Origin: Neorhizobium sp. UBA3556
Lineage (GTDB): Bacteria > Pseudomonadota > Alphaproteobacteria > Rhizobiales > Rhizobiaceae
Direction of reading: 5' to 3'
Assembly: GCA_002376235.1 (NCBI GenBank)
Contig: DFNX01000016.1
Span: 1,240,001-1,304,000, forward strand
Length of the DNA: 64,000 bases
Of this stretch, positions 45,402-52,293 are shown piece after piece. The stretch's first letter is position 1; each line of letters begins with the position of its first letter. The notes below the pieces were generated by a model. The model ran no database searches. It had not been told where the DNA came from and was given only the letters and a program-made list of their open reading frames with translations. A program made the translations under genes and the position numbers.

Positions 45402-45754
45402 CGGGTATCTCCTTCCGTCTGTTCCCAGGTTTCCACGGACTTTTCCTCGGCGATTGCGGCAAACTTTTCAGCCACCGGCACCGGCTGCTTCGGCAGGCCT
45501 GCCTTGTATGTCATCAAAAACCTGTCGCTAACCGTGTCGCGCGCCGCATTGAAGAAACGGCCACAGCCATGGATATGCCGCCACCGTTCATAGGTGAGGC
45601 CCTTTTCATTGTTGCGCAGGAAAAAGAATTCAGCGAATTCCTCGTCGGAAATTGCTGCAATGTTTTCCGGCCGCACGACATGCGCCTCGCCGGCCCAGCG
45701 GAATTCCAGCTCCGAGCGCTCTTCTTCGCAATAGGGGCAGTGGATCAAAAGCAT
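45398..45754 (-). CDS. soxD: Sarcosine oxidase delta subunit
   Basis: A 118-residue zinc protein that caps the heterotetramer. CPYCEEERSELEF at residues 6-18 gives the Cys-x2-Cys part of the zinc site, and IHGCGRFFNAARDTVSDRF carries the remaining ligands (His, Cys). Residues 40-60 (EEFAEFFFLRNNEKG) are characteristic. It lies 19 bases after soxB and overlaps soxA by four bases. A tail of about 20 residues beyond the usual end is charged and probably disordered. Confidence 0.95.
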   Translation of the reverse strand: MLLIHCPYCEEERSELEFRWAGEAHVVRPENIAAISDEEFAEFFFLRNNEKGLTYERWRHIHGCGRFFNAARDTVSDRFLMTYKAGLPKQPVPVAEKFAAIAEEKSVETWEQTEGDTR

Positions 45755-45773
45755 CTTGTCTATCCCCTATTTA

Positions 45774-47027
45774 TCAATGCGCCACGGCGGCCGCAGCCGC
45801 TTCGTCGATCAGGCGGCCGGTGCGGAACCGGTCGAGCGTCAGGCCGGCGGCCAGCTTGTGCGGCTCGCCCTTTGCAATCAGATGGGCGAAGAGATTGGCC
45901 GAACCCGGCGTCGCCTTGAAGCCGCCCGTACCCCAGCCGCAATTGACGAACAGCCCGGGAACCGGCGTGATACCCTGGATCGGCGAACGGTCCGGCGTGT
46001 TGTCGGTAATGCCGCCCCATTGGCGCATCATCTTCACCCGGCGGAACATCGGGAAGAGCTCGCAGATCGCGTCGAGCGTGTGGGTGATGATCTGCAGGCC
46101 ACCGGTTTGCGAATAGGAATTATACTGGTCGGTACCGGCACCGATAACAAGCTCGCCCTTGTCTGACTGCGAGATGTAGGCATGCACGGTGTTGGACATC
46201 ACCACGCAGGGGAAGATCGGCTTCATCGGTTCAGAGACCAGCGCCTGCAGCGGGTTGGACGCAAGCGGCACGCGCACGCCCGCCATTTCCATCACCACGG
46301 ACGAATGACCGGCGGCCGAAACGCCGATCTTTTTGGCGCCAATGAAGCCCTTGGATGTCTCGACACCCTGAACCTCACCGGCCGGTCCGCGACGGATGCC
46401 GGTGACCTCGCAATTCTGGATGATGTGGACACCGCGATCGGCGGCAGCGCGGGCAAACCCCCAGGCGACAGCATCATGCCGGGCCGTGCCGCCGCGACGC
46501 TGCAGGGCGGCACCATTGATCGGGTAACGCGCAGTCTTGGAAATATCGAGAACCGGCACGAAGGCCTTCGCCTGTTCCGGCGTCAGCCATTCGTTATCGA
46601 TGCCATAGAGGCGGTTGGCGTTGATATGCCGTTTGAATGACTGCTGGTCATGGATGTTGTGCGACAACATCATCACGCCGCGCGGCGAATACATGACATT
46701 GTAATTGAGATCCTGGCTCAAGCCTTCCCACAGTTTGAGGGAATGCTCGTAGATATCCATGCTCTCTTCATAAAGATAGTTGGAGCGAATGATCGTCGTG
46801 TTGCGGCCGGTATTGCCACCGCCGAGCCAACCCTTCTCGATCACCGCGATATTGGTGATGCCATGCTCTTTCGCAAGATAATACGCGGCTCCCAGTCCGT
46901 GGCCGCCGGCGCCGACGATGATCACGTCATAGCTTGGGCGCGGCTCTGGAGACGTCCATTGCGCCTCCCATCCCTTGTGAGCACGCATTGCCTCGCGGGC
47001 TATGGCGAAAATCGAATATTTGCGCAT
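45774..47027 (-). CDS. soxB: Sarcosine oxidase beta subunit
   Basis: A 417-residue subunit carrying the sarcosine active site, non-covalent FAD and a covalent FMN shared with alpha. The FAD-binding motif is DVIIVGAGGHGLGAAYYLAKEHG (residues about 34-56), followed by EKGWLGGGNTGRNTTIIRSNYL. NCGWGTGGFKATPGS lies in the C-terminal FAD loop. It is the first gene of soxBDAG. The 140-base upstream region contains two dyads that look like operator sites. Growth on sarcosine, betaine or creatinine products would induce such an operon; the creatininase-family gene at 61.4 kb may feed it only if it acts on creatinine. Confidence 0.96.
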   Translation of the reverse strand: MRKYSIFAIAREAMRAHKGWEAQWTSPEPRPSYDVIIVGAGGHGLGAAYYLAKEHGITNIAVIEKGWLGGGNTGRNTTIIRSNYLYEESMDIYEHSLKLWEGLSQDLNYNVMYSPRGVMMLSHNIHDQQSFKRHINANRLYGIDNEWLTPEQAKAFVPVLDISKTARYPINGAALQRRGGTARHDAVAWGFARAAADRGVHIIQNCEVTGIRRGPAGEVQGVETSKGFIGAKKIGVSAAGHSSVVMEMAGVRVPLASNPLQALVSEPMKPIFPCVVMSNTVHAYISQSDKGELVIGAGTDQYNSYSQTGGLQIITHTLDAICELFPMFRRVKMMRQWGGITDNTPDRSPIQGITPVPGLFVNCGWGTGGFKATPGSANLFAHLIAKGEPHKLAAGLTLDRFRTGRLIDEAAAAAVAH

Positions 47028-47070
47028 CTGGCCTCTCTTCCTTGCTCCACCTCAAGGGCCTTTCGGCCGC

Positions 47071-47131
47071 ATTGATTTGGGTAGTGCGATACCCATTGCA
47101 AATCAATATGCTCCGCAATGGCCATATTGCG
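47071..47131. promoter_or_regulatory. Two inverted repeats upstream of the sox operon
   Basis: ATTGATTT-GGGTA (47071-47083) and TACCC ... AAATCAAT (47090-47094 and 47100-47107) form an interrupted dyad. CGCAAT-N6-ATTGCG (47114-47131) forms a second. They lie 45-105 bases before the soxB start, a position suited to activator or repressor sites for sarcosine induction. No known regulator was matched. Confidence 0.45.
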
Positions 47132-47170
47132 ACGCATCGGAAGATTGTTTCGACACGCGGTCGATGCGGC

Positions 47171-48145
47171 TCAGCCGCGGATCAGCACCTTGCCCCGGCG
47201 ATGCGGCTCGCCGGCTGCGGCTGCCGCCTTTGCGACATCCGCCAAATCGAAAATCTCGGACACGCCGAGCTTCACCTCGCCGCTCGCCACGCCGGAAATG
47301 ATTTCGCCGATCAGGCCCTTCATTGTCTCGGGCGCAATCGTCGGAGAAAGCTTTGCGAGCCAGAACCCCTTTACCACCGCCTGTTTGAAGATCATGTCGC
47401 CGGCAGAAATCTGCATTGGCTCTCCGGACATCACGCCGAAGGAGACGAGAACGCCTTTTTCGCCGAGCAGCGACAGAAGATCGCCTGACGAGGCTCCACC
47501 GACACCATCGACTGCAGCCCTGATTGGCGCATCCGCGGTCATTGCCCGGACTTCATCTTTCCAGCCTGCAGTTTCCGTGGCAACGGCATTACCGATGCCC
47601 AACTCGGCGAGTTCACCGATCGCACTCTGCCTTCTGACGAGATTGACGACATTGATGCCGCGGCGCTTGGCAAACATCGCAAGCGCCTTGCCGACAGCCC
47701 CGTTGGCAGCGTTCTGAATGACCCAGTCTCCTTTCTCGACCTCGATGAAATCGAGAAGCGTGAGCGCACTGAGCGGCATGGAGACAAGTTGTGCTGCAGC
47801 TTCGTCCGGCACGGTGTCGGGCAGCGGTACGGCGCGCGCCGCATCGGCAATATAGTATTCGCTCCAGGTGCCCTGACCGTAGGCCGCCACCCTCTGCCCT
47901 ATGGAAAGATGGCTAACGCCCTCGCCCAGCGCATCTACCACACCCATCGCCTCGCTTCCTGCTAGGGCCGGAAGTTCGGGCTTCACGCCGTATTGGCCTG
48001 AAATCGTCAGCAGATCATGATTATGGATGGAGGCCATTCCCATCTTTATCCGCACCTGCCCAGGGCCAGGCTCTACAAGCGCCCTCTCCTCCAGATGAAG
48101 GACCTCGGCCGGGTTGGCAAAGCGGGAATAGACGGCGCTGCGCAT
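47171..48145 (-). CDS. Zinc-independent MDR oxidoreductase (quinone/enoyl reductase-like)
   Basis: A 324-residue medium-chain reductase without zinc ligands. NADPH binding is indicated by QNAANGAVGKALAMFAKRRGI and NLVRRQ, the usual Arg for the 2'-phosphate in ETR-type enzymes. It begins MRSAVYSRFANPAEVLHLEE and resembles mitochondrial trans-2-enoyl-CoA reductase and quinone oxidoreductases; the substrate is unknown. The ATG at 48145 is fixed by AGGAG six bases upstream. Longer in-frame extension is not supported. It ends about 140 bases before the soxB start and points the same way, so it could read into the sox region. Confidence 0.87.
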   Translation of the reverse strand: MRSAVYSRFANPAEVLHLEERALVEPGPGQVRIKMGMASIHNHDLLTISGQYGVKPELPALAGSEAMGVVDALGEGVSHLSIGQRVAAYGQGTWSEYYIADAARAVPLPDTVPDEAAAQLVSMPLSALTLLDFIEVEKGDWVIQNAANGAVGKALAMFAKRRGINVVNLVRRQSAIGELAELGIGNAVATETAGWKDEVRAMTADAPIRAAVDGVGGASSGDLLSLLGEKGVLVSFGVMSGEPMQISAGDMIFKQAVVKGFWLAKLSPTIAPETMKGLIGEIISGVASGEVKLGVSEIFDLADVAKAAAAAGEPHRRGKVLIRG

Positions 48146-48450
48146 AAAATTCTCCTGATATAACAATGTACCCAAAACAAACCGGTCGCAAAGCAGGTGG
48201 CACCATGACCGCATCTGGCCCAGCCCGGTTTCATTCAACTCTGATATAGGCCCGAGAACGCGGGCGGGAAGCGGTTTCCACACTACAACCTTTTTTCAGC
48301 TTAACCTCATTCGTGCCATATGGACTTCCGCGGACTCATCTGCTATGTGCCATCACCAATCGCACGGCCTGACGCCGGGCATCAGTATTATTTCGCCTTA
48401 AGATCAGACATTGGCCGGGCGAACAACGAACCAAAGGAACGGGATTTCAC
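48146..48450. other. Intergenic region upstream of rpsU
   Basis: About 305 bases between two divergent genes. No protein or RNA gene was recognised. It must hold the promoters of the oxidoreductase and rpsU, but no clean -35/-10 pair stood out by eye. Confidence 0.35.
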
Positions 48451-48681
48451 GTGCAGGTACTAGTCCGCGACAACAACGTTGATCAGGCTCTCCGCGCTCT
48501 CAAGAAGAAGCTGCAGCGCGAAGGTGTTTTCCGCGAAATGAAAATGCGCGATTACTACGAGAAGCCGTCTGAAAAGCGTGCACGCGAAAAGGCTGAAGCC
48601 GTTCGCCGCGTTCGCAAGCTTGCTCGTAAGCGTATGCAGCGCGAAGGTCTTCTGCCGTCCACGCCGCGTCCGGCTCGTTAA
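48451..48681 (+). CDS. rpsU: 30S ribosomal protein S21 (bS21)
   Basis: A 76-residue basic protein of the small ribosomal subunit that helps 30S initiation complexes select mRNA. The sequence MQVLVRDNNVDQALRALKKK, REMKMRDYYEKPSEKR and the Arg/Lys-rich end are unmistakable bS21. It starts with GTG at 48451, with GGGA about eight bases upstream; no ATG could give the conserved N-terminus. A strong terminator follows, so it is monocistronic. Confidence 0.97.
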   Translation: MQVLVRDNNVDQALRALKKKLQREGVFREMKMRDYYEKPSEKRAREKAEAVRRVRKLARKRMQREGLLPSTPRPAR

Positions 48682-48717
48682 TCGGCCGTCTTTTAGACGC
48701 TTTTATGTGATTATGGA

Positions 48718-48749
48718 GCGGTGGCGACTTTAGGCGCCGCCGCTTTTTT
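48718..48749 (+). terminator. Terminator of rpsU
   Basis: A nine-pair GC stem GCGGTGGCG/CGCCGCCGC (one G-T wobble) is followed by six T at 48744-48749. Confidence 0.88.
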
Positions 48750-48802
48750 CATTGCACCGAGTCGGTCTCGACTCATAATGCCCAGACAAGGATCTGCGCC
48801 TG

Positions 48803-49696
48803 ATGGCCGCCAAGACTTCCGTTGCTTTCGATGGAATCGAATTTTCCAGCCTGTCGCTGATGACCAAGCTTCGATCCAAAGCCTTGATCACCGGCACGAT
48901 TATCGGAATGGCGAGCCTGGCCGGATGCGCCACGGGACCAACGACAACCGATGTTATACGGGTCGATCGCGCGCAGGGATCGCAGGAAAACATTGCCTCC
49001 CTGTCCTCTGTGATCCAATCCAATCCGTCCGACCCGGAAGGCTATAACAGCCGCGGATCGGCCTATGGCCGCGCCGGAGAATTCAAGCGCGCCGTGGACG
49101 ATTTCAATCGCGCCATCCAGATCAATCCGCAGTTCTATCAGGCCTATGCGAACCGTGCGCTCGTTTACCGCAACATGGGCAAGCCGGTCGACGCGGCAAA
49201 CGACTATAACCGCGCGTTGCAGATCAATCCGAATTACGACGTTGCCTATATCGGCCGTGGCAATATCTACCGTCAGGCCGGCCGCAACGACGAAGCCTTC
49301 AATGACTTCAACAAGGCGATCCAGCTGGATACGACCGATGGCCGGGCCTACCACAATCGTGGACTGATCTATCAGGTCCGTGGACAGCACGCCCAGGCGA
49401 TCGAGGATTTCTCCAAGGCGATCTCGCTGTCGTCGAGCTCGCCGGAACCCTATAACGGCCGCGGCATCTCCTATGTCGCCCTGAACGACGACGACAATGC
49501 CTTCGCCGACTTCAACCGTGCGATCGAACTCGACGACAAGATCGCGGAATCCTGGGCCAACCAGGCGCTGGTTTACGAACGTCGTGGCGACCGTGTCCGC
49601 GCCAACAAATCGTATTCGCACGCTGTCCGGCTCGACCCGAACTATAAGCCAGCGGTCGATGGCGCAGCACGCACGCGTAGCGGCGGCGGCGCCTGA
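48803..49696 (+). CDS. Tetratricopeptide-repeat lipoprotein
   Basis: A 297-residue protein. A hydrophobic segment ends in the lipobox SLAGC (residues 38-42, Cys42 lipidated), so it is probably anchored in a membrane facing the periplasm. Residues about 60-290 hold six TPR units (for example YNSRGSAYGRAGEFKRAVDDFNRAIQINP and its neighbours), a scaffold for protein contacts as in NlpI. The start at 48803 has AAGGA 10 bases upstream but makes a long signal peptide. The in-frame ATG at 48860 gives an ideal 22-residue signal but has no ribosome binding site. The partner is unknown. Confidence 0.87.
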   Translation: MAAKTSVAFDGIEFSSLSLMTKLRSKALITGTIIGMASLAGCATGPTTTDVIRVDRAQGSQENIASLSSVIQSNPSDPEGYNSRGSAYGRAGEFKRAVDDFNRAIQINPQFYQAYANRALVYRNMGKPVDAANDYNRALQINPNYDVAYIGRGNIYRQAGRNDEAFNDFNKAIQLDTTDGRAYHNRGLIYQVRGQHAQAIEDFSKAISLSSSSPEPYNGRGISYVALNDDDNAFADFNRAIELDDKIAESWANQALVYERRGDRVRANKSYSHAVRLDPNYKPAVDGAARTRSGGGA

Positions 49697-49734
49697 CACG
49701 TCTCGCAACGACCACAAGCTGTATTGGAATCAGA

Positions 49735-49762
49735 AGAGCCGCCCGAAATATCGGGCGGCTCT
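49735..49762. terminator. Bidirectional terminator-like hairpin
   Basis: A twelve-pair stem AGAGCCGCCCGA/TCGGGCGGCTCT with loop AATA lies between the convergent TPR and monooxygenase genes. The plus side ends GTCATTTT, so it most likely serves the TPR gene, but the hairpin works for both. Confidence 0.75.
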
Positions 49763-49789
49763 GTCATTTTGGATCCGGATTGATGAGAC

Positions 49790-50812
49790 TCAGCGCCAAC
49801 CGAGAGCCGGCGCCACATGTTTCAGGATCGCCTCGATCACATGCGCGTTGTACTCGACGCCCAACTGGTTCGGCACGGTCAGCAGCAGCGTATCGGCTTC
49901 GGCAATCGCTTCGTCCTTACGAAGCTCCTCGATCAGGACGTCCGGCTCTGCCGCGTAAGACTTGCCGAAAATCGCCCGCGTCTTCTCATCGATGAAACCG
50001 ATGGAATCCTCTTCCTTGCCACCACGCCCGAAATAGGCCCGGTCGCGATCATCAACCAGAGCAAAGATGCTACGGCTTACCGAAACACGAGGCTCGCGGG
50101 AATGGCCGGCTTCCTTCCAGGCTTCGCGATAAGCGCGGATCTGCTTGGCCTGCTGAATATGGAAAGCCTCGCCGGTCTCGTCGTCCTTCAGTGTCGAGCT
50201 TTGCAGGTTCATGCCCTTCTGCGCAGCCCAGATCGCGGTTGCATTCGAGCCGGCACCCCACCAGATGCGCTCGCGCAATCCCTCCGAATGCGGCTCGAGC
50301 CGAAGCATGCCGGGCGGATTGGGGAACATCGGACGCGGGTTAGGCTGGGCAAACCCCTCGCCTTTCAGCACGTCAAGAAACACGTCCGCATGACGACGGC
50401 CCATATCGGCATCCGTCTTGCCGTCTTCCGGCTCGTAACCGAAATAGCGCCATCCATCGATCACCTGTTCAGGCGAGCCGCGGCTGATGCCAAGCTGCAG
50501 ACGTCCTTTGGAGATCAGGTCAGCAGCACCTGCATCCTCCGCCATGTAGAGCGGGTTCTCGTAGCGCATGTCGATGACGCCGGTACCGATCTCGATTTTG
50601 CTGGTCCTGGCGCCAACAGCGGCAAGCAGCGGGAATGGAGAGGCAAGCTGCCGCGCAAAATGGTGAACACGGAAATAGGCGCCATCCGCACCGAGTTCTT
50701 CGGCTGCGACGGCAAGATCGATGGACTGCAGAAGCGTATCACCCGCCGAACGGGTCTGCGACTGCGGCGATGGCGTCCAATGGCCGAAAGAGAGAAATCC
50801 GATCTTCTTCAT
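49790..50812 (-). CDS. LLM-class flavin-dependent oxidoreductase
   Basis: A 340-residue luciferase-like monooxygenase (TIM barrel, FMNH2 or F420-type family). Segments FLSFGHWTPSPQSQ, AVAAEELGADGAYFRVHHFARQ, IEIGTGVIDMRYENPLYMAEDAGAAD and GRLQLGISRGSPEQ are typical of the bacterial luciferase alpha-like branch. The substrate is unknown. The ATG at 50812 is supported by GGAG six bases upstream; longer in-frame extension (to 50920) has no family match. It stands alone. Confidence 0.88.
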   Translation of the reverse strand: MKKIGFLSFGHWTPSPQSQTRSAGDTLLQSIDLAVAAEELGADGAYFRVHHFARQLASPFPLLAAVGARTSKIEIGTGVIDMRYENPLYMAEDAGAADLISKGRLQLGISRGSPEQVIDGWRYFGYEPEDGKTDADMGRRHADVFLDVLKGEGFAQPNPRPMFPNPPGMLRLEPHSEGLRERIWWGAGSNATAIWAAQKGMNLQSSTLKDDETGEAFHIQQAKQIRAYREAWKEAGHSREPRVSVSRSIFALVDDRDRAYFGRGGKEEDSIGFIDEKTRAIFGKSYAAEPDVLIEELRKDEAIAEADTLLLTVPNQLGVEYNAHVIEAILKHVAPALGWR

Positions 50813-51006
50813 GAGGCACTCCGGCATAAGCGTTTGAAAATTGTATTGACGCTTACATGGCATGCCGGAGCAGCTTCCGTTAGTCCGGGAATGCCGGATT
50901 TGCCGAAACGGATTGTTCATTGATGCTGAACGACCAGATGATGTCGTCGTCCAAACCTGTCCGCATCATGCAATCGATCATTAATTGACCAAAAGCTTGG
51001 GGCTTC

Positions 51007-51231
51007 TCACCGCAGCAGAAAAACGCCGATAATATTGAGGACGATGAACAGAACGAGGCCACCGATCAGGCCAAGCCCGCCGAAAAAACCACCGGCCATG
51101 GCAATCAGCAGCGCAACGATGGTCATCGTGCCCCACTTTGCAGCGGCCAGAAAGGCCTCGTAGGTCTGCTCATGCGCCATGTGATCCATCGGCGCGCCAG
51201 TCTCTACCGGTCCATTGTGATGATCGTCCAT
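51007..51231 (-). CDS. aa3-type cytochrome c oxidase subunit IV
   Basis: A 74-residue protein with a hydrophilic N-terminus and two membrane helices near residues 35-72. HEQTYEAFLAAAKWGTMTIV is the signature of the alphaproteobacterial aa3 oxidase subunit IV, a small accessory subunit of the heme-copper oxidase. The other cytochrome oxidase genes are not in the window, so this is a separate locus. The ATG at 51231 has GGAGAGG just upstream. A shorter product from 51189 or 51180 would still contain the whole domain. Confidence 0.87.
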   Translation of the reverse strand: MDDHHNGPVETGAPMDHMAHEQTYEAFLAAAKWGTMTIVALLIAMAGGFFGGLGLIGGLVLFIVLNIIGVFLLR

Positions 51232-51361
51232 CGAGCCTCTCCCTGATCTCCGCATATCGAGCTTCAGGTAGCCTGAAAGCCCGACTCTCCCAGCGGCCCG
51301 ACAACGTATCGGGCTATATCAGGAATACACGAACAACCGCCGAGTGCAATGGCTGGTGAAA

Positions 51362-52132
51362 TCAGCGCAGAAACGCCATTTCCGGCGAACTCGGCCGGCT
51401 GGCGAAACGCGCTGTCGGCAGCACGGTCAGCGGCGGTGACAGCATGGTCGGCCGCTCCGCAAACATCAGCCGCCTTTCATAGGCCTCCGATTGGAAAAGT
51501 GGGAAACGGCGCATCAACTGAGGCCGCACCTCCCGAACTCTGGAAGCGAGCAACGTCAACTCGAACCCGTACATGGGCGCGATGGTTGGCGGCACGATCG
51601 TGTCCGCGAGGAACACCCGGCGATAGAAGGCGGCATGTGGCGGTCTGATGTGCTGCAACACCCGGTCTGCATCGAAGTGAATGGCGGCCATGATCGACGG
51701 GCGAAGCGTGATGTAGGGAATGGTAGGCAGCTCCCCGACAACATCCGGATCCACGGCAAAGCGGGCCGGGTCGATGAACGTCAGTCCTGAATCGAGCAAC
51801 TCGTTCACGGCATCGGGAAAGACGCCGACCGACTGACATGTGCGGTGCTCCGCCGTCACATGATGCACCCGCACCGTGGAGATCAGTTCCTCGTAGTAAT
51901 AGATGCCGAAGACATAGGCATGCGGAACGAAATCGATTTCGTCCAGCAGGTGGCTCGCCCCGACGGGCAATACATTCTGAGCCTTGTAAGCCTTGTAGCG
52001 CAACCGCGCCACATCCTCGAAATCCTCGTGCCCCTCGATGCGCCGATACTCGATATGATCGAGTGCCGAGAGCAGCTTTTCGGAAAATGCCTTGTCTGAA
52101 AAACTCTGTACCACTGACATTGGGCTACCCAT
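51362..52132 (-). CDS. FeeM-like N-acyltransferase (N-acyl amino acid synthase/AHL-synthase fold)
   Basis: A 256-residue protein of the GNAT-like group that contains FeeM N-acyl amino acid synthases and is structurally related to LuxI autoinducer synthases. The segment VARLRYKAYKAQNVLPVG corresponds to the substrate-binding helix-turn (R-x-R-Y/x pattern), followed by LLDEIDFVPHAYVFGIYYYEELISTVRVHHV for the core strands. It may join a long acyl chain from acyl-ACP to an amino acid. The product is unknown. The start at 52132 is uncertain; the Met at 52120 is also possible. It lies beside a cyclic-di-GMP protein on the same strand about 160 bases downstream of it, so a joint signalling role is an inference. 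Confidence 0.6.
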   Translation of the reverse strand: MGSPMSVVQSFSDKAFSEKLLSALDHIEYRRIEGHEDFEDVARLRYKAYKAQNVLPVGASHLLDEIDFVPHAYVFGIYYYEELISTVRVHHVTAEHRTCQSVGVFPDAVNELLDSGLTFIDPARFAVDPDVVGELPTIPYITLRPSIMAAIHFDADRVLQHIRPPHAAFYRRVFLADTIVPPTIAPMYGFELTLLASRVREVRPQLMRRFPLFQSEAYERRLMFAERPTMLSPPLTVLPTARFASRPSSPEMAFLR

Positions 52133-52293
52133 CGCTATTAACGATTGATTAACCCTGAAACGGGGCGTGATCGCAATCACGAAAAACATGATTAACAGTC
52201 TTTTAACGTATATGGTTAACAGCAAACCAAACGTCACAAATCAGCACAAGCTGCATTAGTGAATGTTTTTTTGACAATGGCCAGGAAGGCCGA

